The position numbers were made by a program, and so were the translations under genes. Under the pieces are notes generated by a model. It ran no database searches. It was not told the DNA's origin and worked only from the letters and a program-made list of their open reading frames with translations. Below are positions 22,601 to 29,893 of a stretch of 40,825 nt of DNA, piece after piece; the first letter of the stretch is position 1; every line of letters starts with the position of its first letter. Source of the stretch: Nitrospirota bacterium (GTDB taxonomy: Bacteria > Nitrospirota > Nitrospiria > 2-01-FULL-66-17); the NCBI GenBank assembly GCA_040757335.1, contig JBFLXB010000034.1, forward strand, positions 1 through 40,825, read 5' to 3'.

Positions 22601-23553
22601 AGGCCGACATCATTGGCCACAGCATGGGCGGTCTGCTGGTTCGTGAATATTGCCGAAACGAGTCGGATATCTGCAAGAGGCGTCTCCGCAAATTGATTAC
22701 GATCGACACCCCCCATAAGGGCAGCGAAGCGGCCAAGGTCGTCCAGGCGGTCCGCGACCAGCGCGCTCCGACGAGTCTCGGCCTCCCTGATTTCACATAC
22801 GATAATCCCACCTGCCGGCTTTTGATTCCCCTCCTACATAAGAACGGGATGGTCACCACGGGTGGCGCGGTGGATGATCTGGCCTCCGGAAGCTCAGCCT
22901 TACAAGCAAGTAACCAGGAGCGACTGGGCGTGCCAAGTCATGCCGTGGTTGGCCTCACCGACCCTGGAATCATCTCCCATAACCGGCAAGTCCGCGGTCT
23001 GTGGATTGGCCTGATGCTCTTCTGCGGATTGCGGGCGGACCCTGAGATGGGCGTGACAGCAGACCAGCTGCCCGTCTTTGCTCGGGACGTGGGCCGCGTG
23101 GTCGAAGACCTCATTACCGTGGGCCAGACGACGGTCGAAGTCGGCGGCATCATGTTTAACGCCCTACGAGATTGTGTCGGTGTGACGGCCGACTCGGGCG
23201 GGACGTTTCTAGGTCTCGTTCAAGCAGGGATTGTGTGCGCTGACAGCACCGCGTGGGCCGCGCTCAACGTCCCAGCGGCTATTGTGCAAAATGTTCGCGA
23301 CTACTTGACGGCGGTGTCCCAAGGAGGGAATATCGGCCTCCCAACCCTATGGAACGAACCCAACGACCGTATCGTGTCGCGAACCAGCGAGCAGGGCGGA
23401 CTGGCCTCCGGAGCAGTCCACGAAACTCCCAGCGTTGACCATCTCACGGTCCACCAATCTTCCGCGGTGGCGTCACATGTCCAACAGCGGTTAGAGGAAC
23501 CTGCGACAATGGCAGCACCAGGATCGTTTGTGTTGGAAGGCTTCGGACCATAA
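13687..23553 (+). CDS. Giant exported Ig-repeat protein with C-terminal lipase domain
   Basis: A 3288-residue exported protein with GTG start and signal peptide (cleavage likely after Ala38, NPAWA). Residues about 145-1145 are Ig-like units; four share the GWHR...TVxFxCxDALSG...ITGTATDRAGNSA pattern and alternate with glucodextranase-B-like domains. Next come a carboxypeptidase-regulatory-like domain (1150-1235), a second (1641-1718), a Big_5 domain (1719-1824), a calcium-type loop DSNSNGVYDGGD (near 2073), a second Big_5 (2288-2392) and a propeller-like segment (2394-2762). An alpha/beta-hydrolase lipase domain closes the protein (2902-3288): oxyanion HG (2908), nucleophile elbow GHSMGG (Ser2979), acid Asp3227 in NDRIVS, His3252 in VDHLTVHQ. 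Base composition becomes clearly less GC-rich from about 22440, inside the lipase part. No sorting anchor is seen at the C-terminus. The partner gene follows after ten bases. Likely role: surface-displayed or secreted lipid hydrolase on a long stalk. Confidence 0.88.
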   Translation: MPVVEGFLPASRPSKAVSVAHLGLVGALLGVLPNPAWAGTFSLFQKTYTRGTGAPITEVDTLAVRDPSTTYLLRVYNGGLVDAPTEFVSSSVIAINGATVLGPSEFNQNVQYIEEPVSLTASTTLSVEVRGKPGGLITLVIEGRDDTPPMITASVTPGPNAAGWHRIAPTVSFSCVDATSGVASVTDPITVAAEGVNQPITGTCTDVAGNSAQAQVTINLDLTAPVMSFATDPAPNAAGWHRTDPTVSFGATDALSGIDTISPPVTVTTEAGNQGITGTATDRAGNSASLTVPVSLDKTPPGVQIVAPTQGQFFAASPITVSGTASDTLSSSTVTLSGQPVTVAGEQWNTSMALAGGLNTITAVAQDAAGNQASASVLVTLDNVPPVITLDTPVDGSATNQPTLAVRGTITDNGLLASAELRCPGAADSTPLDVQAGDFTASCTRSDDGPAALTIVAVDAAGNRAEQGATVTLDRVAPAITASITPAPNAAGWHRADATVTFTCTDALSGIATCQNPVTVSTAGAGQIISGTATDRAGNSASTSMTVNLDRKPPTITAAVSPAANAVGWHRTDPTITFTCLDDLSGVAVCPPAQIVGTEGAGQTVTGTAEDAAGNAATTTVSIALDKTPPALTVTTPADGQFVASSPVTISGTVSDALSAPVVTVNSQPVSVTNGQWTGQVALAGGANTIAIVATDAAGNQTTATRTVILDHTPPVIALDAPADGLITNQSPVAVRGTVSDDGQIASIELSCAGAPQAVPAQSGAFVASCPLGGEGPKVLSLTVRDAAGNQASVERHLVYDTTPPGLTVTSPANNLLTNNPAVRVAGTLDDPTASLVVGGVSAPAAASWSADRLLSDGPHTLDIVATDPAGNASTVTRTVTIDTAPPVITLDGTDRAVTATAALTVSGGVNEAIMAITVNGVTAVVSGLRFEASVTLTEGDNLLTVVAADVAGNSATAIRTVTLDTQPPHLIITTPAPGALTNSRTIRVAGTVDDPSATVTVNGQPAPITGSAWEYTVSLAEGDNAVAIRAVDAVGNGATRALSIVVDSIPPVVQANAPADVAAGENVTLVGSADDAGGLVRLILAIGNVTVADATLADPHASRQGAYTIPVTAAVGDTVTLTVTAVDRAGNSGTATATLRVTAAATLPGFVHGEVFDDSLGLPMAGANASAAGATTSVGDNGIYLLTQSAGSVVVRVTKPGYTASERKGTVQAGRKLTLLDARLTPVDPNEVTLDAGGGVAPGASAPIRLDVPAGLFQVPTAVRVTTLSRQGLVAPLPLGWTPIAAAQIDASITTWTIPATFVVSRAVPSTAAVTVVRYDEASHQWVVVGPARWSASTLDIDLSGPGQFAMVLPDSGTVAPPAPIAGQPLAGSVSAGYPDGIAATGSVVPRAAPPSTEGPIQPAAQGTVTLTQAAGTAPLPSGMVLTAAVTERFDPRQGEVVIGPGYREDLILYRMTDDGVHGNLTATFPITPSQRYSLSELLLGTITLDIRTHEGDTPAAVVGSAGATVTTPEGAYLSIPSLALTADIPVGFTVLPAPSVPVPSEWQALAAVALDLPQTVLGSPATLTVPTPATYQPGSQLLIAQIVPIGGSQRLRLVAVGRVSGGLVTTETTVSGITLPGIRQGGEYVILRPPAPVGFISGVVRGNDQAARAGAVVDASGLPLVDQTGADGRYVVVGVVGANTVTAQDPTTAEQASAAIEISQQDAVVVRDLTLAVVPFAVTTIEPAQGATGVSIRAILRVTFNRAVDTASLTATAITLRDTASDVGVLAIASADGTQLTLYPRALVGNTTYTLTLTTGLKDRLSRPLAAAATTSFATANVIPPPRPAAGRMNVSFPDDAGMITVTATQGTVDPVYPVVLLNLATGETTSVTVLADGSFTARIFGSIGDELQLLIRDADGNQTVADLPPMRAADGRTFVGTTGGEVGGPDDSRLVIPAQALKVPAVFTLTPVSLSDPSAPSPPPPLPPSVLTIGAWRITSQGIPWRVEATFAVPKPADFPTGARPFVLKRLTLPDGTERWAMITTAKVVGNEIVTASPPFPGVTSEGTYAVVAYPAGVQTVVVSGIVFRDSNSNGVYDGGDVVAAGAYVGEGSFASLAAAPSPLAVAQADGTYALLLSAPGGSTSFTAPVTALDPRGTLSRTETLPTIDPTTTSSLAANVLLEDLVVSRQQDQAAPTLSLAAKGPELFAGTSLVNSPLTLSLTAQDDQLVASLALTQNGQVQTLAPQGLGTERTTADVTLTPLDPGLLTLVATVDDLTGKRATQRLTLRIVTASERSQLPPPIPNTPPTAVTAGISPPDGSTDLTIDTVVRIPFSEPVQATATALYLQDRATGQTVPAEIGGTGAEIILTPTGYLHYGATYDVVLTDQITDTEGKPLANPLSVSFSTMPLSVVSRTPLANGRGVSLDGTTLIGLEQTQGLVTLDVSEPGAPMALGRLDLLGQTNNGFALGQEAVVVAHKYGTQTFGTGALSLDTFDAGLAAGTFGGSSGFPVDVSSSVSASALFGLIRLVDVGTPTAPTFVKGAAITWPPNPEIEQVFGRSPGEGIPLRVAVVGPTAYVAVVPTGIQVVDLATLKTRTDRRTPIVQQTVSIGGAPRDVAAAGDLVLAVSNQGLTVLNGAAFGERLATLPLPGAFRVSAASGYRVLDPLTGAEQDKTLALVTAGSVLHVVDVTAPASPTVLGSLNLGEPLFSIIGIPGRRMAFAGNGFNTLHAIDLTDPTKPKRIGLLKGEVAPRYLAADEQTVFLSDDVVAVQYWAEGTVKFVDPTNDQQTYDGAVTDGVTRLKVRVTGQVLEGRDTVSLQLKDPAHRSTDVGLGGLCVLGTAAGQACGATRLPVPVTRPAGEPAYAEALYQVPETFVRFGSDDLKAKDEPAASRFVDVTVLDTSNMELVSRVLRLKRPPVLLVHGVWADPTTWSFLDTSLKEGGKFRTLLADYSTNNAGHFSENYGVIGEYLEQLVGDVTAQRLAGTKADIIGHSMGGLLVREYCRNESDICKRRLRKLITIDTPHKGSEAAKVVQAVRDQRAPTSLGLPDFTYDNPTCRLLIPLLHKNGMVTTGGAVDDLASGSSALQASNQERLGVPSHAVVGLTDPGIISHNRQVRGLWIGLMLFCGLRADPEMGVTADQLPVFARDVGRVVEDLITVGQTTVEVGGIMFNALRDCVGVTADSGGTFLGLVQAGIVCADSTAWAALNVPAAIVQNVRDYLTAVSQGGNIGLPTLWNEPNDRIVSRTSEQGGLASGAVHETPSVDHLTVHQSSAVASHVQQRLEEPATMAAPGSFVLEGFGP

Positions 23554-23563
23554 GGAGCGATAC

Positions 23564-24232
23564 ATGCAAAAACGGATAGGGCCACTGGCGAGTGGCTTCC
23601 TTCTCTGGACGGTATGCTTCTGGCCAGTCGATGGGTGGGCCTTTCGGTTGACAAGCCCAGCAAGCGGAGCCCAGGTTGAAGCTGGCAGCACGGTCACGGC
23701 CCGGTTGGACCCAGAAGGTGCCGGCGTACTCATCGGTGTGCTGTTTAGCTCGTCGGGAAGGGGAACTAGCGTGGACGATCCGGCCAACAATTCGGAGGTC
23801 GACGTCCTGCCGCCGTACACCTGGACCTTTCAAGTCCCGCCCAACTACGTCGGCCCCCTCACGATTTCAGCAATCGGGCGCGTGCTGGGTCAGAAGACCG
23901 GTACGGCGCCTGAAGCGGAGGTGACGATTCAGGTGGTCCTGCCAGCCAACGTGACCTTAAACGCCATTCGCGTGCGGGATGATCAGCGGATCCTGTTCAT
24001 GCGTGTTGGAGGCAAGCGGAAAAGTTATGTCTATGGCCAGTTCTCGGATGGGGTTGAGCGTCTGGTGTCGTCGACGACAAGTGGAACCCGATACGAAGTT
24101 GCCGATCCGAGTATTGCCGTCGTCGATGGCGAGGGTGTTGTGACCATGTTGGCGACCGGAACCACCACGATCACGATCACGAACGGCGACAAACGGCTAC
24201 AGATTGAAGTGCGGCCGGCGCCCGCTCTGTAG
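23564..24232 (+). CDS. Exported Ig-like partner protein, copy 1
   Basis: A 222-residue exported protein. The ATG at 23564 has an AAGGAG ribosome site that overlaps the stop region of the giant gene, so the two are co-transcribed. The signal peptide ends near Ala26 (WPVDGWA). Residues 27-125 form an Ig-like fold (FRLTSPASGAQVEAGSTVTA, then PPYTWTFQVPPNYVGPLTIS). Residues about 128-222 form a Big_2-like domain (ADPSIAVVDGEGVVTMLATG, TTTITITNGDKRLQIEV). A second allele lies at 26413-27081: the first 100 codons are identical in DNA and the rest has diverged. The function is unknown; obligate pairing with the lipase gene suggests a chaperone, co-factor or protective partner. Confidence 0.8.
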   Translation: MQKRIGPLASGFLLWTVCFWPVDGWAFRLTSPASGAQVEAGSTVTARLDPEGAGVLIGVLFSSSGRGTSVDDPANNSEVDVLPPYTWTFQVPPNYVGPLTISAIGRVLGQKTGTAPEAEVTIQVVLPANVTLNAIRVRDDQRILFMRVGGKRKSYVYGQFSDGVERLVSSTTSGTRYEVADPSIAVVDGEGVVTMLATGTTTITITNGDKRLQIEVRPAPAL

Positions 24233-24238
24233 CTATGC

Positions 24239-24309
24239 CAGGAACCGAAAAGGGAACCGGAACCAGAAAAGGAACCAGAAAAGGGGGAACCAGAAAAGGA
24301 CCAGGGGAC
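24239..24309. repeat. Cluster of partial REP heads
   Basis: Four to five imperfect copies of GGAACCAGAAAAGG or GGAACCGAAAAGGG stand head to tail, the same sequence as the outer part of the RAYT end repeats. No gene is present. Confidence 0.6.
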
Positions 24310-24366
24310 AGGACAGGCTACTTTTCTGGGGAGGGTTTATGAGGGCGACCGCGAGCGCGGAGCGTC
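24304..24366. mobile_element. Left-end remnant of a RAYT element
   Basis: About 60 bases (GGACAGGCTACTTTTCTGGG ... GCGGAGCGTCG) match the left end of the RAYT-2 element at 25684-25739 almost exactly. The match stops where the RAYT-1 element begins. Confidence 0.7.
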
Positions 24367-25110
24367 GGGACCGAAAAGGGGACAGGCTACTTTTCGAGGT
24401 GTGGTTTGGGTGGCCTCCCGCGTGGGCGAATGGTGGGTTGCAGGCCAAGGGTGCGGGCGACCCGCGCGATCCAGTCGGGCGCGCCAAACGGGGCTTGGCG
24501 GTTCACGCAGGTGCGGAGTTGACTGAGGTCATCATCCGGGAGCGGGGTGGCGAGCCAGCGGAGCCCCCAGTCGTCGGGCGGGGTGACGGGCCACGGATCG
24601 GGGGGATACGCCGCATTCAGGCTGGACCAGGGCCAGTACGCGGCGTGGGTCACGAGCCCCGCCCGCACGGGGTTGAGTAGGACATAGCGGAGCACCGTGA
24701 GTACGTGAATGTCTTGTTGAATGGGAAAGCTCTTGAATCGCCCTTGCCAGACATGGCCGCTACTGTGGTCGTGCCGATGGTAGCGGCGGACGTGACTGGT
24801 CAGCCACCACGGCATCAGCGCACGGAGCGCGTCGGGCGTCTGGGGTTGCAGCACGAGGTGGAAGTGGTTCGGCATCACGCAGAAGCCGAGCAGCGCCACC
24901 TGGAACGTGTGCTTGGCAGCGTAGAGGAGGTCGCAGAACACGCGGTAGTCAGTGTCCTTGTGAAAAAGGGTGGCGCGACCGTTGCCGCGATTGAGGACAT
25001 GGTAGGCGAGGCCGGGCATCTGCCCGCGGGGGATGCGAGGCATGGCCGGGATCGTACCGCATCACGGGATGGGGGGGCCAGAAAAAGTAGCCTGTCCCCT
25101 TTTCGGTCCC
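24367..25110 (-). mobile_element. RAYT-1 element (744 bp) with inverted REP ends
   Basis: The REP at 24367-24395 (GGGACCGAAAAGGGGACAGG...) and its inverted copy at 25081-25110 bound a single transposase gene; the two differ only by one T in a T-run. The length of 744 bp equals that of the second element at 25669-26412. The gene's stop codon TAG is supplied by the REP. Confidence 0.8.
24387..25043 (-). CDS. RAYT-1 transposase (Y1, HUH)
   Basis: A 218-residue REP-associated tyrosine transposase of the short type. The start MPRIPRGQMPGLAYHVLNRG is followed by the metal site VMPNHFHLVLQ (His60, His62), the GHVWQGRFKSFPIQQD motif and the tyrosine region VLRYVLLNPVRAGL. The basic C-terminus (RPRGRPPKPHLEK) ends exactly in the REP. 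It appears intact. It is very close to the copy at 25690-26346 and to the decayed copy at 28274-29002. Confidence 0.9.
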   Translation of the reverse strand: MPRIPRGQMPGLAYHVLNRGNGRATLFHKDTDYRVFCDLLYAAKHTFQVALLGFCVMPNHFHLVLQPQTPDALRALMPWWLTSHVRRYHRHDHSSGHVWQGRFKSFPIQQDIHVLTVLRYVLLNPVRAGLVTHAAYWPWSSLNAAYPPDPWPVTPPDDWGLRWLATPLPDDDLSQLRTCVNRQAPFGAPDWIARVARTLGLQPTIRPRGRPPKPHLEK

Positions 25111-25180
25111 CTGGCCGGGATCGTACCGCATCACGGGATGGGGGGGCCAGAAAAAGTAGCCTGTCCCCTTTTCGGTCCCC
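25043..25180. repeat. Two tandem 69-bp copies of a RAYT right end
   Basis: The 69-base unit TGGCCGGGATCGTACCGCAT...CCTTTTCGGTCCCC occurs at 25043-25111 and again at 25112-25180. The first belongs to the RAYT-1 element; the second is an extra right end. Confidence 0.85.
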
Positions 25181-25181
25181 G

Positions 25182-25668
25182 TTTGCCCAATTCCTAAGCG
25201 ACGCGAGAGAGGAACTTGGGTACGAGCCATTTCTTGGGCCAGCCCACGATGAGCAGGCTGTCGGTAGCCAAGCGCTGCAAAGACTGGCAAGTTTCACACT
25301 CCCGATTCCGATGCATGCGGTAGTCGGTAAGACACCCGACAATCACTACGGATACAAGCTTGGTCTTATGTGGCATCTACTCTGGCAGTATTTCTACCTC
25401 GTTCCGGATGACTCTTTTCCGCTGACAGGTCAGAGGGTAATTGTGCCACCTGAGGGTCAGCCCGTAACCATAGATGTAGACTATAGGCCGGTCTTTCAGG
25501 TGATATGGGATCCGGATCACTTTCCAGTAGGTGGCGATCCGGATCACGGTCGAAGCGATCGGCTGGTCTCCATGAGAAGCCAGCGGGATGGGAGTCACGA
25601 CCATGCATCAGTCATTGCGGGGGTAGATCATGTCACCTTACACGGCGACCCAGAGTATCCACTAAGAA
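25182..25668 (+). pseudogene. Orphan C-terminal half of a second lipase domain
   Basis: An open stretch without its own start that aligns by eye with the C-terminal half of the giant protein's lipase. GSQALQRLASFTLPIPMHAVVGKT corresponds to GSSALQASNQERLGVPSHAVVGLT (giant residues about 3070-3095). SDRLVSMRSQ corresponds to NDRIVSRTSE (catalytic Asp), and GVDHVTLHGD to SVDHLTVHQS (catalytic His). The HG and GHSMG parts are missing on the left, where RAYT repeats begin. The right side runs into the RAYT-2 REP without a stop. Base composition is lower in GC than that of the giant gene's stalk. It is a broken module from a former lipase gene or a displaced C-terminal cassette. Confidence 0.7.
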
Positions 25669-26412
25669 GGAACCAGAAAAGGGGACAGGCTACTTTTCTG
25701 GGGAGGGTTTATGAGGGCGACCGCGAGCGCGGAGCGTCGAGTGCAGGCCGAGGGCGGTGGCCATGCGCGCGATCCAGTCGGGCGCACCGAACGGGGCTTG
25801 GCGATTCACGCAGGTGCGCACCTGCGTGAGGTCCTCCTCGGGCAACGGACTGGCGAGCCAGCGGAGGGCCCAGTCATCGGGCGGGACCAGCGGCCACGGA
25901 TCGGGCGGATACGCGGGGTTGAGGCTGGACCAAAGCCACTGCGCGGCACGCGTGACCAGGCCCGCCCGAACCGGGTTGAGCAGCACGTAGCGGATGACCG
26001 TGAGTAAGTGGTCGTCTTGCTGGATCGGAAAGCTCTTGAACCGGCCTTGCCAGACATGCCCGCTACTGTGGTAGTGCCGATGGTAGCGACGGACATGGCT
26101 GGTGAGCCACCATTGCATCAGCGCACTCAGTGCCGACGGCGTCTTGGGTTGCACCACGAGGTGGAAGTGATTGGGCATCACACAAAAGCCGAGGACTTCC
26201 ACCGGGACCTTCTTTTTGGCGGCGTAGAGCAGATCACAGAACGCGCGGTAGTCGGCGTCCTTGTGGAAGAGGGTGGCCCGACCGTTGCCGCGATTGAGGA
26301 CATGATAGGCAAGGCCGGGTTGCTGCCCACGGGGGATGCGAGGCATGGCGGGGATCGTACCGCATCACGGGATGGGGGGCAAGAAAAAGTAGCCTGTCCC
26401 CTTTTCGGTCCC
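25669..26412 (-). mobile_element. RAYT-2 element (744 bp) with inverted REP ends
   Basis: The left REP (25669-25698) has AACCAG instead of GACCG in its head; the right REP is at 26383-26412. The element is 744 bp. Its right edge touches the ATG of the second partner gene with no base between. Confidence 0.8.
25690..26346 (-). CDS. RAYT-2 transposase (Y1, HUH)
   Basis: A 218-residue close homologue of the transposase at 24387-25043. It has the same layout: MPRIPRGQQPGLAYHVLNRG, the HUH site VMPNHFHLVVQ (His60, His62), GHVWQGRFKSFPIQQD, VIRYVLLNPVRAGL and a basic tail (ARGRPHKPSPEK) that ends at a TAG contributed by the REP. It appears intact. It separates the orphan lipase fragment from the second partner gene. 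Confidence 0.9.
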   Translation of the reverse strand: MPRIPRGQQPGLAYHVLNRGNGRATLFHKDADYRAFCDLLYAAKKKVPVEVLGFCVMPNHFHLVVQPKTPSALSALMQWWLTSHVRRYHRHYHSSGHVWQGRFKSFPIQQDDHLLTVIRYVLLNPVRAGLVTRAAQWLWSSLNPAYPPDPWPLVPPDDWALRWLASPLPEEDLTQVRTCVNRQAPFGAPDWIARMATALGLHSTLRARGRPHKPSPEK

Positions 26413-27081
26413 ATGCAAAAACGGATAGGGCCACTGGCGAGTGGCTTCCTTCTCTGGACGGTATGCTTCTGGCCAGTCGATGGGTGGGCCTTTCGGTTGA
26501 CAAGCCCAGCAAGCGGAGCCCAGGTTGAAGCTGGCAGCACGGTCACGGCCCGGTTGGACCCAGAAGGTGCCGGCGTACTCATCGGTGTGCTGTTTAGCTC
26601 GTCGGGAAGGGGAACTAGCGTGGACGATCCGGCCAACAATTCGGAGGTCGACGTCCTGCCGCCGTACACCTGGACCTTTCAAGTCCCGCCCAACTACGTC
26701 GGCCCCCTCACCATTTCAGCAATCGGACGCGTGCTGGGTCAGAAGACCGGTGCGGCGCCTGAAGCGGAGGTGACAATTCAAGTCTTGGTACCAGCCAACG
26801 TGACTTTACAGGCCCTCCGGGTACGTGAGGATCAACGCAGAATCCATCCGGCAGTTGGAGAGAAGCGAAAGCTATACGTTTATGGCCAATTCTCCGATGG
26901 GGTGGAGCGTCTCGTCTCGTCGACGAATAGCGGGACTCAATACGAGGTGGTCAACCCCAGCATTGCCTCGGTGGACACCGAAGGACTCATCACCGTACTC
27001 GCTCCCGGAACCACGGCGGTCAAGATCAAGAATGGCGACAAGCAGCTACAAATTGAAGTTAAAGCCCGGCCCGCACAGTGA
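26413..27081 (+). CDS. Exported Ig-like partner protein, copy 2
   Basis: A 222-residue homologue of the protein at 23564-24232. The first 300 bases are identical, including the signal peptide and first Ig-like part. The remainder is related but clearly diverged (VNPSIASVDTEGLITVLAPG, TTAVKIKNGDKQLQIEVKAR). The ATG directly abuts the right REP of RAYT-2 and no ribosome site is visible upstream, so translation may be weak or lost. The upstream neighbour is an orphan lipase half, mirroring the lipase-partner order of the intact pair. It could be a second cassette allele or a silent copy. Confidence 0.75.
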   Translation: MQKRIGPLASGFLLWTVCFWPVDGWAFRLTSPASGAQVEAGSTVTARLDPEGAGVLIGVLFSSSGRGTSVDDPANNSEVDVLPPYTWTFQVPPNYVGPLTISAIGRVLGQKTGAAPEAEVTIQVLVPANVTLQALRVREDQRRIHPAVGEKRKLYVYGQFSDGVERLVSSTNSGTQYEVVNPSIASVDTEGLITVLAPGTTAVKIKNGDKQLQIEVKARPAQ

Positions 27082-27116
27082 TCTAACGAGGAAGACCGAA
27101 AAGCAACTGTCTTGAG

Positions 27117-27122
27117 AGTCAA
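27117..27122 (-). promoter_or_regulatory. Right-end -35 half of the junction promoter
   Basis: TTGACT on the minus strand near the 3' end of the IS110 element. When the element circularises with one CT core, TTGACT lies 18 bases from TATCTT at the other end, forming a sigma-70-like promoter facing the left-end RNA. Only inference; both halves are visible. Confidence 0.55.
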
Positions 27123-27130
27123 CTCGTTTC

Positions 27131-29060
<1,930 letters not shown>

Positions 29061-29131
29061 GGCCTCAGGAACTGGTGCGATATGGTCCACCTTTTCTGTC
29101 CTGACACCTTTTCTGTCCATGAGAGCCTGAT
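29061..29131. other. Short intergenic stretch after the RAYT-3 element
   Basis: It contains two close copies of ACCTTTTCTGTCC (29089-29101 and 29107-29119). No gene or clear promoter is seen. Confidence 0.4.
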
Positions 29132-29851
29132 GTGAATAAATCCACTCGGCTAAGCATCTGGGGGCCACCATACTACCGATGGTTTCCCGATTCGCCGATA
29201 TTTTGGACGATCATACTGATGACTCTTTTTCTCTCTACGTGTGTCGCGGCATTTCCTCCCATAGGTACGCCTCATCCGGTTTGGGCTAACTATCGTGGGC
29301 CCTTTGAAGGAAGAGTGGTTGACCAGGAAACATCGCTGCCTATCGAAGGGGCGGTCGTATTAGTGGAGTGGGTAAACGTCAATCGGTTCTCGTATCCGTT
29401 CTACGATACCTCGCTCTGGGATGTTGCTGAGGTCGTCACGAATTCTGAAGGTTCATTCTCAGTTCCCAAGCGTTCGATAGCAGATCCCCTGAGGAGCATT
29501 TTCATAGACGGCCACCTTATGATTCTGAAGGCCGGATATAGCGATGTTCAAATTATCTCCTGGCGAAGGTTGGACAATGTCGCCGCCTATCTCGATGGTC
29601 GCGCAAGATTGAAGGGAGGGTGCGAGGGCATGTTTTGTCCACCCAGACCGCATGGATTTCGGTTGCGCTTCGATAACGGGAAACCGATATTCGGCTTAAA
29701 ACGCCTTCGGACTGCGCAGGACTGGTACGAGAATCGATCGGGGGCTGTGACCGCCGGTAATGTTATGGGACATCAGAAACCGTTGTTGCTTAGGGAACTC
29801 GCTGAAGACCATAGGCTTTTGGCACAGGCTCCGAATAATTCTGATCAATAG
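29132..29851 (+). CDS. Exported carboxypeptidase-regulatory-like domain protein
   Basis: A 239-residue protein starting with GTG at 29132; the ribosome site is weak. A hydrophobic export segment lies at about 24-40 (IFWTIILMTLFLSTCVA). The following YRGPFEGRVVDQETSLPIEG and AVVLVEWV begin a carboxypeptidase-regulatory-like beta-sandwich (to about 145, with SEGSFSVPKRS). The C-terminal about 90 residues (GCEGMFCPPRPHGFRLRFDN onward) are of unknown type. Such proteins are usually periplasmic or surface lipoproteins; the LSTC sequence is only a poor lipobox. Base composition is markedly less GC-rich than that of the giant genes on both sides, suggesting separate acquisition. It ends 42 bases before the second giant gene. 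Confidence 0.75.
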   Translation: MNKSTRLSIWGPPYYRWFPDSPIFWTIILMTLFLSTCVAAFPPIGTPHPVWANYRGPFEGRVVDQETSLPIEGAVVLVEWVNVNRFSYPFYDTSLWDVAEVVTNSEGSFSVPKRSIADPLRSIFIDGHLMILKAGYSDVQIISWRRLDNVAAYLDGRARLKGGCEGMFCPPRPHGFRLRFDNGKPIFGLKRLRTAQDWYENRSGAVTAGNVMGHQKPLLLRELAEDHRLLAQAPNNSDQ

Positions 29852-29893
29852 TAGAAAATGGGCAGACTTGACGGTAATCCATAAGGTAATCTG

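Noticed and set aside
25043-25180. Possible CRISPR-like repeat
   Set aside because: There are only two directly adjoining 69-base units with no spacer; they are RAYT right ends.
26008-26412. Upstream extension of partner copy 2 into the RAYT-2 element
   Set aside because: The extra part is antisense to the transposase. The homology with copy 1 begins exactly at the ATG at 26413.
29132-29260. Lipoprotein signal in the low-GC exported protein
   Set aside because: LSTC has threonine just before the cysteine and lies in a poor context, so I did not call it a lipoprotein.
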